Below are positions 53,046 through 62,106 of a stretch of DNA of 64,000 nucleotides, piece after piece; position 1 is the stretch's first letter; each line of letters opens with the position of its first letter. The notes beneath the pieces are model-generated. The model worked only from the letters and a program-made list of their open reading frames with translations. It searched no databases and had not been told where the DNA came from. The stretch comes from G963667145 sp963676515 [NCBI: Candidatus Cloacimonadota bacterium]. GTDB taxonomy: Bacteria; Cloacimonadota; Cloacimonadia; G963667145. The position numbers and the translations under genes were made by a program. Location of the stretch: contig OY781061.1 in assembly GCA_963676515.1 (NCBI GenBank), positions 744,001 to 808,000 on the forward strand. Direction: 5' to 3'.

Positions 53046-55259
53046 TTAATCTCTTTTTTTGTAGTCTCTTCTTGGTCTTCTGTCTCGGCTGTCTCGGCTA
53101 TCGCGTCTATCGCCGGAAGGTCTCCTCTCAGTCCTTTTGTTGGGGTCTACCCCACAACTGGCTACTGTCGGGTTACCCTCTATGCCGTCCATAGCTAGGC
53201 TGATTTTGCCTTCCTTAAAGCCGACAAAGCGAACCTTGACCTTATCGCCAATTTTTACCAAGTCGGCAGGGTCATCCACGCGTGCGTTGTCCATTTTGGA
53301 GACATGCACCATACCTTGCTTGTTATACATAAACTTCACAAAGGCACCGTAAGCCTCGACTCTGGTCACTTCGCCTTCATAGATTTTATCTCTTTCGGGG
53401 TCTTCCACAATGCTTTTCACGATAGCCATCGCCTTGCTCAGAGCCTCAGCATCTGGCGAAGCGATAGACACTCTACCATCGTCGTCGATGTTGATATCCG
53501 CACCTGTAACCTCGATAATTTCTTTGATTACCTTGCCACCAGCACCGATTACTTGGCTTATCTTGTCTTTGGCAACCATAATGCTCTCAATCTTCGGAGC
53601 GTACTTACTCAGCTCTTTCGATGGCTCAGAGATGCATTCCTTTATCTTGCCCAAGATGTGGAGTCTGGCGATTTTCGCTTTTTCCAGAGCCAACTTCATT
53701 ATCTCTTTGGTAATTCCGTCTATCTTGATGTCCATCTGAATAGCGGTGATACCGTCCTCAGTTCCAGTCACCTTGAAGTCCATATCGCCCAAGTGATCTT
53801 CCATCCCTTGGATGTCGGTGAGGATTACGAAATTCTCGCCATCCATCACAAGACCGTTAGCGATACCAGCCACAGCTTTTTTGATCGGCACACCTGCTGC
53901 CATCATCGCTGTACAGCAACTACACACACTCGCCATAGAGCTAGAGCCGTTGGATTCCAAAATCTCGGAAACCGCTCTAATGGTGTAAGGGAAATCCTCA
54001 CCATCTGGCATCACAGCGTACATCGACCTCTCAGCCAAGTGTCCGTGACCAAGCTCTCTTCTGCCCGGAGGACGCATAAATCCAGCCTCGCCCACACAAA
54101 ATGGCGGAAAGTTATAGTGTAAAAAGTAATTTTTGAAATGCTTCTCGCTCAAATCGTCTATCATTTGCTTGTCTCTAGGGCTACCCAAAGTTATCACACC
54201 CAAACTCTGTGTCTCGCCTCTGGTGAAAAGTGCCGAGCCGTGAGCTCTAGGCAATATGTCTTTTTCCACAGTAATCGGGCGAATTTGATCCAAACCACGA
54301 CCGTCTGGACGACATCCAGCCAAAATCAAATCGCGGACAATCTCTTTGAGGTATTTCTCAAAAGCGTCTTTGTAATCTGCTCCGCTCTCCAGAATCTCTT
54401 CCTCAGAAAGCTTCTCTTCCATCATCGTGATAAGCTCTTGTTTGAGCTCTTTCAGAGCGTCATCTTTCGGCAATTTCTCGGTAATCTCGTTAGCTTTCTT
54501 TATCTTGTCGTAGAAATTGTCTTTCACGAAAGCCAGAGCTTCTTCTTTCAGCTCATGCACCTCAAAGACAAATTTCTCTTTGCTGCAATCTTTAGCGAAC
54601 TCTTTTTGAAAAGCCACAATCTCTTTGATCTTATCGTGAGCCATATAGATAGCGTCCAAAAGAACCTCTTCCGAAAGCTCCCAAGCACCTGATTCCACCA
54701 TATTCACATTCTCGTATGTCCCCGAAACTGACAACTCCAACTCAGAGCCTTCTATCTGTTCTTTGTTGGGGAATACGACAAGCTCGTCTCCTTTTTTGGA
54801 AACGAAAGCTCCTGCTATCGGTCCTGCGAAAGGGATATCCGAGATAGTCAACGCGGCACTAGCGACGATTGAACCCAAAGAACCCAAATCGGCGTCTTCG
54901 TCGTAACTCATCACGGTCAGCACTACATGCACAGCGTTCTTGAACCCCTTAGGGAACAATGGACGCAATCCACGGTCTATCTCCCTTGCTATGAGTATCG
55001 AACTCACTGGAGGCTTAGACTCTCTCTTGAAAAATCCGCCCGGAATTTTGCCCGAAGCATACATCTTGGGGATAAAATCCACCGTAAGCGGGAAAAAGCC
55101 TTGCCCTTCCCTTGCTTGTTTTTCGCCAGTGGCTGCTGCCAAAATGACGGTTTCGCCATATGTTAGCAACACCGAGCCGTTAGCTTGTTTCGCCATTCTC
55201 CCTGTTTCTAGGGTCAGCGTTTTACCAGAAATCTCCATCGATTTTCTAATAATATTCAT
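53046..55259 (-). CDS. pnp: Polyribonucleotide nucleotidyltransferase
   Basis: This 737-residue exoribonuclease degrades RNA phosphorolytically from the 3' end as a trimer. It shows two RNase PH-like halves joined by a helical linker (KEEALAFVKDNFYDKIKK...), with GRGLDQIRP near 327 and LPRAHGSALFTRGETQ near 343 in the active half. A KH domain (GAGGKVIKEIIEVTGADI) and an S1 domain (YEGEVTRVEAYGAFVKF) follow. The C-terminal tail is an Arg/Asp-rich run of RRDSRD-like repeats that may contact RNA. Length is normal. It lies downstream of rpsO, separated by a long hairpin, as in many bacteria. Ribosome site AAGGAG precedes ATG 55259. Confidence 0.97.
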   Translation of the reverse strand: MNIIRKSMEISGKTLTLETGRMAKQANGSVLLTYGETVILAAATGEKQAREGQGFFPLTVDFIPKMYASGKIPGGFFKRESKPPVSSILIAREIDRGLRPLFPKGFKNAVHVVLTVMSYDEDADLGSLGSIVASAALTISDIPFAGPIAGAFVSKKGDELVVFPNKEQIEGSELELSVSGTYENVNMVESGAWELSEEVLLDAIYMAHDKIKEIVAFQKEFAKDCSKEKFVFEVHELKEEALAFVKDNFYDKIKKANEITEKLPKDDALKELKQELITMMEEKLSEEEILESGADYKDAFEKYLKEIVRDLILAGCRPDGRGLDQIRPITVEKDILPRAHGSALFTRGETQSLGVITLGSPRDKQMIDDLSEKHFKNYFLHYNFPPFCVGEAGFMRPPGRRELGHGHLAERSMYAVMPDGEDFPYTIRAVSEILESNGSSSMASVCSCCTAMMAAGVPIKKAVAGIANGLVMDGENFVILTDIQGMEDHLGDMDFKVTGTEDGITAIQMDIKIDGITKEIMKLALEKAKIARLHILGKIKECISEPSKELSKYAPKIESIMVAKDKISQVIGAGGKVIKEIIEVTGADINIDDDGRVSIASPDAEALSKAMAIVKSIVEDPERDKIYEGEVTRVEAYGAFVKFMYNKQGMVHVSKMDNARVDDPADLVKIGDKVKVRFVGFKEGKISLAMDGIEGNPTVASCGVDPNKRTERRPSGDRRDSRDSRDRRPRRDYKKRD

Positions 55260-55328
55260 TCTTTTCTCCTTGTGTTTTTGCCGACATCACGCCTTATCTT
55301 CGATTATTTAAAAGACAACAAGAAAAAA

Positions 55329-55381
55329 AGCAATAACCAAAAATTCTTTGTTTATTACAACCAAGAATTTTGATTATTGCT
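55329..55381 (-). terminator. Long hairpin between rpsO and pnp
   Basis: On the minus strand AGCAATAATCAAAATTCTT pairs with AAGAATTTTTGGTTATTGCT, about 18 pairs with minor mismatches, followed by a T-run. It can be a partial terminator after rpsO or a processing site in the pnp leader. Confidence 0.7.
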
Positions 55382-55472
55382 AAAAATCTGAATTTTGTCT
55401 TATTTTTCAAAAATTTACGGCGTTAAGTCGAACCTTTTTAAAATAATGAGAAAAGTAAAAGGTAAAACCCTT

Positions 55473-55742
55473 CTACTTCCTCAAACCTAATTTAGCTACT
55501 AAAGCTCTGTATCTTTCGATATCTTTACCTTTCAGATATTCCAAAAGTTTCCTTCTGCGTCCCACAAGTTTTAGCAAACCTCTTCTAGAGTGGTGATCTT
55601 TTTTGTGGATATCCAAGTGAGCGGTTATGTTCTTGATGTTGTTGGTCATCAGAGCTACTTGTACCTCTGGTGAACCTGTGTCTGTTTCGTGAAGTTTAAA
55701 CTCTACCACGATTGCTTCTTTGGCTTGATTAGTAAGTGCCAT
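55473..55742 (-). CDS. rpsO: 30S ribosomal protein S15
   Basis: This 89-residue primary binding protein of the 16S central domain is of normal length. The family signature [36 protein letters not shown] begins near residue 31 (given here in parts: [16 protein letters not shown] and [10 protein letters not shown]). AAGGAGG lies seven bases before ATG 55742. It is followed by pnp on the same strand. Confidence 0.97.
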   Translation of the reverse strand: MALTNQAKEAIVVEFKLHETDTGSPEVQVALMTNNIKNITAHLDIHKKDHHSRRGLLKLVGRRRKLLEYLKGKDIERYRALVAKLGLRK

Positions 55743-55906
55743 GTCAGCCTCCTTATTTGTATCTTTGCACCAACATTTCGCTATATCGTTTATGCGTCAA
55801 CATAATAATTGCCTTTCGCCAAAAAAAACACCCTCTTAGTAAAATAGTAGTTGACATTTTTTTTATCTCATTTTTTTACTGAAACAATTAAACTGAGGAG
55901 AAGAAA

Positions 55907-56332
55907 ATGAAAAATTTCTTGAAAATGATGTTGGTAATGGGTTTGATGGCTCTTACCGTGAGCGGGTGTAATATTTTTGGCAACGATGATGATGACGATG
56001 GAAAAGAAATATACGGAACTTGGATTTTCATAGATGGAGACGCATCTGAAACTCTTGTCTTTTCTGAAACTTTCATCACTAGCACTATCGTAAGAACTAA
56101 AGGCACGCCATATTCGTTTGAAGTCTCAGCCTCTATCACATAGAATGATACATCTTCCCCTAAATCTTTTACTAGTAGCTTATTTAAAGCAAAAAAAAAA
56201 GAAACATCAAATTCTGAGTGGGAAGATGTAGAAATAGATTCTTCCTCAGTAACTAACACCTACTCTATCTCTGGAGAGAAATTAACTCTCTCGAATGAAG
56301 ACGAAAAAGAAACTGTTTACACTAGACAATAA
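55907..56332 (+). pseudogene. Small lipoprotein gene (lipocalin-like) interrupted by TAG
   Basis: ATG 55907 follows GAGGAG and encodes a signal peptide with a good lipobox (VSGC, Cys21), then an acidic run and KEIYGTWIFIDGDASETLVF, like the first strands of lipocalin-type small lipoproteins. Codon 79 is TAG at 56141-56143. The same frame then stays open for 62 codons (NDTSSPKSF..., SEWEDVEID, YSISGEKLTLSNEDEKETVY) to TAA at 56330-56332. The downstream part reads as the natural end of such a barrel, so this is probably one 141-codon gene with a nonsense mutation. Error or read-through is possible. A ten-A tract near 56190 is a likely error-prone spot. Confidence 0.65.
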
Positions 56333-56351
56333 TAACTAGCTGTAAAATTTC

Positions 56352-56379
56352 AAAGGCAACCTCACCGGTTGCCTTTTTT
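56352..56379. terminator. Bidirectional terminator between the small lipoprotein and pyrE
   Basis: AAAGGCAACC-TCACC-GGTTGCCTTT is a perfect 10-bp stem followed by T on the plus strand and preceded by A, lying between two converging genes. Confidence 0.88.
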
Positions 56380-56404
56380 CTATTTTGTTAGCTTTCAAAC
56401 TGTG

Positions 56405-57028
56405 TCAAACCAACTTTCCCCACCATCCTTCGGGATCCAAAGACCACAATTTTGCAGAATAGTATTCAATCTCACTTAGATATTGCTCTTCTTTTGCCAA
56501 AGATAAAAGCGTGGAGAAATCGCTCAGAGTCTCTATTTTGAGATTGCTTTCCAGAGCATTTTTTGCCGAACTCTTGAATTGGTAGGTAAAGATAGCCACA
56601 ATTCTTTCGACGATAGCACCCTCTTTTGCTAAATTCTCAGCCGCCTTGATGCTACTACCTCCCGTGCTGATAAGGTCTTCTATCAAAATCACCTTTTTGT
56701 TGTTGACCTCGGCTCCTTCCACTACTTTTGCTTTGCCGTGTTCCTTTTTCTTGTTACGGACATAAGCAAGGGGCTTATTTAAGCGATCGGCGATAATAGC
56801 CGCCCAAGGGATGCCTGCTGTTGCCGTGCCACAGACAACATCAAAATCATAATTGCTTAGTTTTTCCAAAAAAAGCTCAACAACTCTATCTCTTTCCTTT
56901 TTCCCGATTAAAATTCTGTTGTCGCAATAGATGGGACTTTTTATCCCCGAAGCATAGGTAAAAGGGTTGTTTGCATCCAGTTTTACCGCCTTGGTTCGTA
57001 GCAGTATTTTAGCAATTTCTCGTTTCAA
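56405..57028 (-). CDS. pyrE: Orotate phosphoribosyltransferase
   Basis: This 207-residue enzyme joins orotate to PRPP to give OMP. The PRPP-binding loop VILIEDLISTGGSS lies at 113-126, and SGIKSPIYCDNR near 27-38 and RNKKKEHGKAKVVEG near 91-105 are typical of PyrE. The start is TTG 57028, seven bases after AGGAG, 20 bases inside the pyrC reading frame, so translation is probably coupled. It is the last gene of the pyr operon and ends before a bidirectional terminator. Confidence 0.95.
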   Translation of the reverse strand: MKREIAKILLRTKAVKLDANNPFTYASGIKSPIYCDNRILIGKKERDRVVELFLEKLSNYDFDVVCGTATAGIPWAAIIADRLNKPLAYVRNKKKEHGKAKVVEGAEVNNKKVILIEDLISTGGSSIKAAENLAKEGAIVERIVAIFTYQFKSSAKNALESNLKIETLSDFSTLLSLAKEEQYLSEIEYYSAKLWSLDPEGWWGKLV

Positions 57029-58202
57029 AATTTATCTCCTTTCCTTTATCATTACTGACTATTTTGCCATCTCTGCAAGCCACTTTGCCTGCCAAAATGA
57101 CCATCTTCACGCTTCCTTTAACCTCAAATCCGCTAAACGGAGTCCAGGCGGCTTTTGAAAGAATCTGCGAATCGGTAATTTTTTCCATTTTGTGCAAATC
57201 TATCATCACGATGTCTGCATCGTATGAGGGTGAAATCTTGCCCTTGTTTTTTATCCCAAAGATTTTTGCGGCATTGCCACTGGTGAGGTTTTGCAGTTGC
57301 TCCAAAGTGATGATCTTTTGCCTCCACAGTTTGAGCATCGAGGCTAAAATAGTTTGTGTGCCAGGCACTCCAAACGCTTTCCCGCTAAGCTTTTCTGCGT
57401 CTGTATGAGGTGCATGATCGCTACCGATAGCATCTATAAAGTGAAGCGATTTTCTTAAAAAATCTCTGTCTTGAGTAGTTCCCAGAGGTGGTTTCATATA
57501 GAGTTTTGGGGTTTGATTTTGCTTGCTAAAAAAAAGATGATGCGGTGTAGCTTCAATAAAAACATTTCTGTCCATTTTTTTTGCCTCAAGAGCTTTCTCC
57601 ATTTCGTACTTTGAACTAATATGGCAAATGTAAAGTTTATTGTATTTGTTGTGAAAGTTGAGAGCAAGGTCAACACTTTTTTCCTCGGCGTGAACACAAA
57701 TAATCGGTGAATTTTTAAAGTAGTAGTCGAGTATCTTTTCATCTGTTTGTTGCAAACTGCCCGTAGTTGCATCAAAAAAAATCTTGGTAGAAGCAATGTT
57801 TTGAGGCAATTTCGGTAATTTTGCAGATGTTCCAAAGTGAAAACCAAAATTCACGAGCGATTTTTTCCCTGCTAACGCTATCTTGTCATCCAATCTTTTT
57901 TTGCTGTTGGTGGGCGGATTTGTGTTAGGCATATCCAAAAAAGTTGTCACTCCTCCTGCCAAAGCTGACATCGAACCTCTTGCGAAGCCCTCTTTGTACA
58001 CAAACCCCGGCTCACGCATATGCACATGAGGGTCTATCAAGCCAGGTATTGCCAGAAAACCTTGGCAATCGATGATGGTAGCGTCGCCTTGTTGGACTTC
58101 AGGAGAAATTTGCGTTATTTTGCCATTTTCTAAGAGTATGTCCACTTCTTTGGTGTCGTTGCCAGAAGTGACTATGAGAGCCTTTTTTAGAAGCATTCTC
58201 AT
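57009..58202 (-). CDS. pyrC: Dihydroorotase
   Basis: This 397-residue zinc amidohydrolase cyclises carbamoyl aspartate to dihydroorotate. Metal ligands His59 and His61 lie in LIDPHVHMREPG, and GSDHAPHTDAEK carries the catalytic Asp. The overall length and the RExPG context place it in the class I (long) dihydroorotases. The region where many relatives have a carboxylated lysine reads ATTGSLQQTDEK and is short, so the metal centre may be of the atypical sort. ATG 58202 has only a weak GGCAGG site. It follows pyrF by 34 bases and overlaps pyrE. Confidence 0.92.
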   Translation of the reverse strand: MRMLLKKALIVTSGNDTKEVDILLENGKITQISPEVQQGDATIIDCQGFLAIPGLIDPHVHMREPGFVYKEGFARGSMSALAGGVTTFLDMPNTNPPTNSKKRLDDKIALAGKKSLVNFGFHFGTSAKLPKLPQNIASTKIFFDATTGSLQQTDEKILDYYFKNSPIICVHAEEKSVDLALNFHNKYNKLYICHISSKYEMEKALEAKKMDRNVFIEATPHHLFFSKQNQTPKLYMKPPLGTTQDRDFLRKSLHFIDAIGSDHAPHTDAEKLSGKAFGVPGTQTILASMLKLWRQKIITLEQLQNLTSGNAAKIFGIKNKGKISPSYDADIVMIDLHKMEKITDSQILSKAAWTPFSGFEVKGSVKMVILAGKVACRDGKIVSNDKGKEINFETRNC

Positions 58203-58236
58203 TGCCTGCCGAGACCTACAAGAAAATTTCCTGGTG

Positions 58237-58926
58237 TCATTGATTTATCTCTTTCAATATTTCTTCCACAACCAAAACTGGGTCTTTTGCCTTAGTAATG
58301 GGACGCCCTATCACCATATAATCCACGCCGTTTTTGATCGCCCAAGCGGGAGTGACCACTCTTTTTTGGTCGCCTTGCTCGCCGCCTTGAGGTCTAATGC
58401 CTGGGCAAACTGTGATGAAATCATTCCCTAATTTTTCTTTGAGCATCTTTGCCTCTTTCGCCGAGCAAACAACACCATTTAAGCCAGCTTTTTTCAACAC
58501 ATTTGCCAAATTAAAAACTACTTCAGAAAGTTTTTTTTCTGTTCCAAACATCTCAAAAATATCGTCTTGATCCAAAGAAGTCAAAAGTGTAACGCCGATG
58601 ACAAGGGATTTACTGCCTTTTGCCTCTTTTGCCACCGCCTTCATCATCTGGTAGCCACCCGAGGTGTGGACATTGAACATAAACAAATCTTTTGCAAGGG
58701 CAAATTTTGCCGCATGAAGCACGGTATTGGGAATATCGTGAAATTTTAAATCTAAGAAAACCTTTTTGTTTTTGCTTCGTAGATAGTCCAAAATTTCTCC
58801 GCCCGTGTTCAAAAAAAGCTCTAAGCCTACCTTAAAAATCTCTATTTTACTCGAGAGCTTGTCGATACACTCTTTGGCTTGATTCATATCGGGAAAGTCC
58901 AACGCTACAATAATTGGGTTTTTCAT
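58237..58926 (-). CDS. pyrF: Orotidine 5'-phosphate decarboxylase
   Basis: This 229-residue TIM-barrel enzyme decarboxylates OMP to UMP. The catalytic motif DLKFHDIPNT (Asp59, Lys61, Asp64) and the phosphate-binding end (VTPAWAIKNGVDYMVIGRPIT) are intact, with VALDFPD at residues 7-13. I chose ATG 58926, six bases after AGGAG; a longer in-frame start at 58995 overlaps pyrD and reads a non-family extension. It lies between pyrD and pyrC. Confidence 0.96.
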   Translation of the reverse strand: MKNPIIVALDFPDMNQAKECIDKLSSKIEIFKVGLELFLNTGGEILDYLRSKNKKVFLDLKFHDIPNTVLHAAKFALAKDLFMFNVHTSGGYQMMKAVAKEAKGSKSLVIGVTLLTSLDQDDIFEMFGTEKKLSEVVFNLANVLKKAGLNGVVCSAKEAKMLKEKLGNDFITVCPGIRPQGGEQGDQKRVVTPAWAIKNGVDYMVIGRPITKAKDPVLVVEEILKEINQ

Positions 58927-58972
58927 TTTATCTCCTGTTTTTTTGGTAATGAGATTCCTGGGCAAAGTTTCT

Positions 58973-59890
58973 CTATTGGTGACAAACTCCCACAATCTCT
59001 TGCAGATTTTTTAGTCCCTCGTTTTCGCAATATTTTTGTAAATCTTGCAAAATTTTGCCAACCATAAGCGGCTCGCTTAAAAGCATCGTTCCGATAGAAA
59101 CAGCATTTGCTCCCACAGCCATATACTCCAGCACATCTTTTGCATTTGCAATACCGCCAACTCCGATGATGGGCAAGTTCGTCACTTGCCTAGCTTGGTA
59201 CACACATCTGAGTCCCACGGGTTTGATCGCAGGACCCGAGAGCCCTCCGAAGGTATTACCCAAGACTGGCTTTTTTTTGCCGATATCTACCGCCATGCCA
59301 AGAAGTGTGTTTATCAAGGAGATGCCATCTGCCCCGCCTTCCGCAGCTGCAAGGACGATCGCTTGCATGTCGGTAACATTGGGAGAGAGCTTCACAATCA
59401 CGGGCTTGCTAGTGGCTTGCTTTACAGCCAAGGTGATGTCGTGAACCATTTTCGCTTGTGTCCCAAAACTCATTCCGCCACTTTTGACATTCGGGCAAGA
59501 AAGATTTAGCTCCAGAGCGACTATTTTTTTGTGCTTATCCAGCTTTTTTGCCAAAAGAACATACTCTTCTGGTGTGCTTCCGTTGATGTTCGCGATTACA
59601 GGAATAGAAATCTTAGCTTCTATTTCGGGCAAACTTTCTTTGATGAATTTGTCATACCCTAGATTTTCCAACCCCACAGAGTTGAGCATTCCGCTAGCAG
59701 TTTCTATCACTCTTTCGCCAGAATTTCCATCTTTTGGTTTTAGGGTAAGACCCTTTAAAATAGTGCCACCGAGGATGTTGGGATCGAAATATTCCAAGTA
59801 GCTCAAAGAGTTGCCAAAACAACCAGAAGCTGACAATATCGGATTGCTAAATTTTAGATTGGAAAGAAAATCAACAGACAACTTAGTCAT
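58973..59890 (-). CDS. pyrD: Dihydroorotate dehydrogenase, class 1B catalytic subunit
   Basis: This 305-residue FMN enzyme oxidises dihydroorotate to orotate and passes electrons to PyrK. Signatures are NPILSASGCFG near residue 16, NSVGLENLG near 68 and the active-site cysteine loop LNLSCPNVKSGG near 128, as in type 1B enzymes that use NAD through a partner subunit. ATG 59890 follows AAGGAGG and overlaps pyrK by eight bases, which fits a two-subunit complex. FMN for it comes from the riboflavin pathway encoded at 28-33 kb. Confidence 0.96.
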   Translation of the reverse strand: MTKLSVDFLSNLKFSNPILSASGCFGNSLSYLEYFDPNILGGTILKGLTLKPKDGNSGERVIETASGMLNSVGLENLGYDKFIKESLPEIEAKISIPVIANINGSTPEEYVLLAKKLDKHKKIVALELNLSCPNVKSGGMSFGTQAKMVHDITLAVKQATSKPVIVKLSPNVTDMQAIVLAAAEGGADGISLINTLLGMAVDIGKKKPVLGNTFGGLSGPAIKPVGLRCVYQARQVTNLPIIGVGGIANAKDVLEYMAVGANAVSIGTMLLSEPLMVGKILQDLQKYCENEGLKNLQEIVGVCHQ

Positions 59891-60635
59891 AAAAGACCTC
59901 CTTATCCAAGAAAACAGGTCCGTCAAGGCAAACTTTCTTCATTCCATTTTTAGTTTTGATGGAGCAACCCATACAAGCTCCTGTGCCGCAAGCCATATTT
60001 TTTTCCAAAGAGACAAAATGGGGAATGCCAGAAATTTCTTTAGAAAGAGCTCTTAGCATCTGCTCTGGTCCACAAGAAAAAACGACAGCAAACTTTTCTT
60101 TCCCCAAAAGCTCCTTTAGAGGGGTCAAAACACTTCCTTTAATCCCTGTAGAGCCGTCCTCGCTGGTGGTAATAATCTTGAGATTGTAGGGCAAAAAGGT
60201 GCGAACTATTTTCAGTTCTTTAGCACTTCTTGCTCCTGCGATCATCGTCAAAGCGTTGTCTTCTCCAAGCTGTTTGGCTACATACAAAAATGGAGCAATT
60301 CCCATTCCCCCAGCTACTAGGAGAATTTTCTTTTTGCTAAATTCCTTAAATCCATTGCCAAGAGGACCCTGAAGAGAGACAGCTTCACCACTCTTTAGCC
60401 TAGAGATTTTTTGGGTTCCTTCTCCTTTTACGGCGTAATAAAAGAAAAGCGATTTCCCGTCATAAAGGTGAATGCTGATAGGTCGCCTGAGTGTCATCCC
60501 CGGAAGTTTGAAGAGATAAAACTGCCCAATTTTGGGAAGAACAAGAGAACCCTTTGTCAACTTTAGGCGGAAAAGATTTTTCTCTATTTCTTCATTTTCT
60601 TGCACGATGAGATTTTCTATTTTGACCAAGTTCAA
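59883..60635 (-). CDS. pyrK: Dihydroorotate dehydrogenase electron-transfer subunit
   Basis: This 250-residue iron-sulfur flavoprotein links PyrD to NAD. It has an FAD-binding barrel (RRPISIHLYDG near 50), an NAD-binding half (LLVAGGMGIAPFLYVAKQL near 105) and a C-terminal [2Fe-2S] site with Cys216, Cys221, Cys224 and Cys236 (CGTGACMGC...C). All four cysteines are present. The start is a TTG, either at 60635 or, with better spacing to AAGGAG, at 60629. It lies 11 bases after pyrI and overlaps pyrD by eight. Confidence 0.95.
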   Translation of the reverse strand: MNLVKIENLIVQENEEIEKNLFRLKLTKGSLVLPKIGQFYLFKLPGMTLRRPISIHLYDGKSLFFYYAVKGEGTQKISRLKSGEAVSLQGPLGNGFKEFSKKKILLVAGGMGIAPFLYVAKQLGEDNALTMIAGARSAKELKIVRTFLPYNLKIITTSEDGSTGIKGSVLTPLKELLGKEKFAVVFSCGPEQMLRALSKEISGIPHFVSLEKNMACGTGACMGCSIKTKNGMKKVCLDGPVFLDKEVFYD

Positions 60636-60646
60636 CTCTCCTTTTT

Positions 60647-61108
60647 CTATTTTATTTTGATGTCGGCTATTTCTACCAATTTTTCACAGTAAAAACAGCG
60701 GTAATATTTTTTCCCGTCTTTCCCCGTTTCCAAGAGCAGCTTGCTATCCAGAGATTCATCTTCCATATTTGTGATACACCTAATATTGGAACAGGCGGCT
60801 AAATTATTAAGAGTTTTAGGAATATTGAGCTTGAACTTCTCTACTCTTTTGCCATTTTTGATGATATTAACGCTAGCCATTTCAGCTAAAAGCGAGATTT
60901 TATCTAACTCTTTTTTATTCAAAAAGGTGCCTTCAATTTTTATCATTCCTTTCTTGCCCATTTTTTTACTGGACAGATTCCCTGCGACGATTATAACATG
61001 TTGGCTTTTGGGAAGATCGAGTATTTGGGCAATCTTGAAAATAAGCTGACTAGGAAGATGATCGATCACAGTTCCATTTTGGATCGGCTTAATTTTGATG
61101 TTCATCAT
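60647..61108 (-). CDS. pyrI: Aspartate carbamoyltransferase regulatory chain
   Basis: This 153-residue chain binds nucleotide effectors and gives feedback control to PyrB. The N-terminal allosteric domain contains IQNGTVIDHLPSQ, and the C-terminal zinc domain has the four cysteines as CSNIRC and CFYC. Length is normal. Its ATG overlaps the pyrB stop (TAATG), so the two subunits are made together. Presence of PyrI implies an E. coli-like dodecameric, CTP/UTP-regulated enzyme. Confidence 0.96.
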   Translation of the reverse strand: MMNIKIKPIQNGTVIDHLPSQLIFKIAQILDLPKSQHVIIVAGNLSSKKMGKKGMIKIEGTFLNKKELDKISLLAEMASVNIIKNGKRVEKFKLNIPKTLNNLAACSNIRCITNMEDESLDSKLLLETGKDGKKYYRCFYCEKLVEIADIKIK

Positions 61109-62025
61109 TAGTTTCCTCCCTTTTTGTTCAATAAAAGTGCCAAGAGAGCCTGCCGCACGGGCACTCCATTTGCTGCTTGCTGGAAATATCTGGCATAAGG
61201 AGCCTCATCAAGGTCTTTGCTTATCTCTTTTACCCGTGGCAGAGGATGCATTATTATCATATCGGGCTTGCATTTCCCCTCGACTTTTTCTTTGTTAATA
61301 ATATAAACATCTTTGATTTTGTTATACTCTTCAATATCTGGAAAACGCTCTCTTTGCACCCTTGTCATATAGACGATATCGACCTTTGGTATCGTTTCGG
61401 TGAGGCTTTTTGTGATGTGATAGGCGATGTTGGCGTCATCCAACTCTTGTATGATGTAGCTAGGCATCTTTAGGCTCTCTGGTGAAACGAAATACATTGT
61501 CGCCCCAAAAAGCTTCATCGCTTGTGCCAGTGAGTGGATTGTGCGTCCATATTTGAGATCTCCCACAAAAGCTATTTTCAGATTGTCAAGTTTCCCTTTT
61601 TCTTTTTGGATGGTGTATAAATCCAAAAGCGTTTGGGTCGGATGCTGATTCGCTCCATCTCCAGCGTTGATTACAGGCTTTTTTGAGATGCTAGAAGCCA
61701 GCTTTGCCGCTCCCTCGCTAAAGTGCCGAATAACAATCAAATCGGAATAAGCTTCTGCCATTTTTATTGTGTCTGCCAAGGTCTCCCCCTTTTTGGCAGA
61801 AGTGCCCTCTTTGGAGTCGAAGCCGTGTACTAAGGCTCCTAGTTTTTGAGCTGCAGAGATGAAAGAAAGTCTTGTCCGCGTAGAAGGTTCAAAAAAGAGC
61901 GTTGAAACTATTTTACCTTGTAATAAGTTTGGCTGTGGATTTTCTTCCAGCTCTCTGGCAAGATTTAAAATTTGGAAAATATCCTCTTTTTTAAGATTTC
62001 TTATAGTAATGATATCTTTTTTCAT
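61108..62025 (-). CDS. pyrB: Aspartate carbamoyltransferase catalytic chain
   Basis: This 305-residue enzyme makes carbamoyl aspartate, the committed step of pyrimidine synthesis. The carbamoyl-phosphate loop FEPSTRTR is at 45-52, KKGETLADT near 76 is the mobile loop, and HPTQTLLDLYTI near 127 and MHPLPRVKEI near 258 complete the family set. GGGAGA precedes ATG 62025. It is the first gene of pyrBIKDFCE and lies directly downstream of a hairpin with a T-run, so transcription is likely attenuated. Confidence 0.97.
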   Translation of the reverse strand: MKKDIITIRNLKKEDIFQILNLARELEENPQPNLLQGKIVSTLFFEPSTRTRLSFISAAQKLGALVHGFDSKEGTSAKKGETLADTIKMAEAYSDLIVIRHFSEGAAKLASSISKKPVINAGDGANQHPTQTLLDLYTIQKEKGKLDNLKIAFVGDLKYGRTIHSLAQAMKLFGATMYFVSPESLKMPSYIIQELDDANIAYHITKSLTETIPKVDIVYMTRVQRERFPDIEEYNKIKDVYIINKEKVEGKCKPDMIIMHPLPRVKEISKDLDEAPYARYFQQAANGVPVRQALLALLLNKKGGN

Positions 62026-62043
62026 AATTCTCCCTTTTTTTGC

Positions 62044-62080
62044 AAAAAAAAGGACAATAGCTATAACTACTGTCCTTTTT
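62044..62080 (-). promoter_or_regulatory. Attenuator hairpin of the pyr operon
   Basis: On the minus strand AAAAGGACA-G-TAG and CTA-T-TGTCCTTTT form a 12-bp stem with one mismatch and a TTATAG loop, followed by seven or more T, ending about 19 bases before the pyrB start. TTGACA lies upstream at 62159-62154. This is the position of a UTP-sensitive attenuator. Confidence 0.75.
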
Positions 62081-62106
62081 CAAAATGGTCGCCTTTTTTG
62101 TCTCAA
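62080..62106 (-). CDS. Possible 8-residue leader peptide of the pyr operon
   Basis: On the minus strand AGGAG (62117-62113) is followed after six bases by TTG at 62106, then seven more codons (read as MRQKRRPF) and TGA at 62080-62082, exactly at the foot of the attenuator hairpin. The layout resembles the pyrBI leader of enteric bacteria, where ribosome-polymerase coupling controls termination. It is too short to prove by sequence and the start codon is not ATG. Confidence 0.4.
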   Translation of the reverse strand: MRQKRRPF

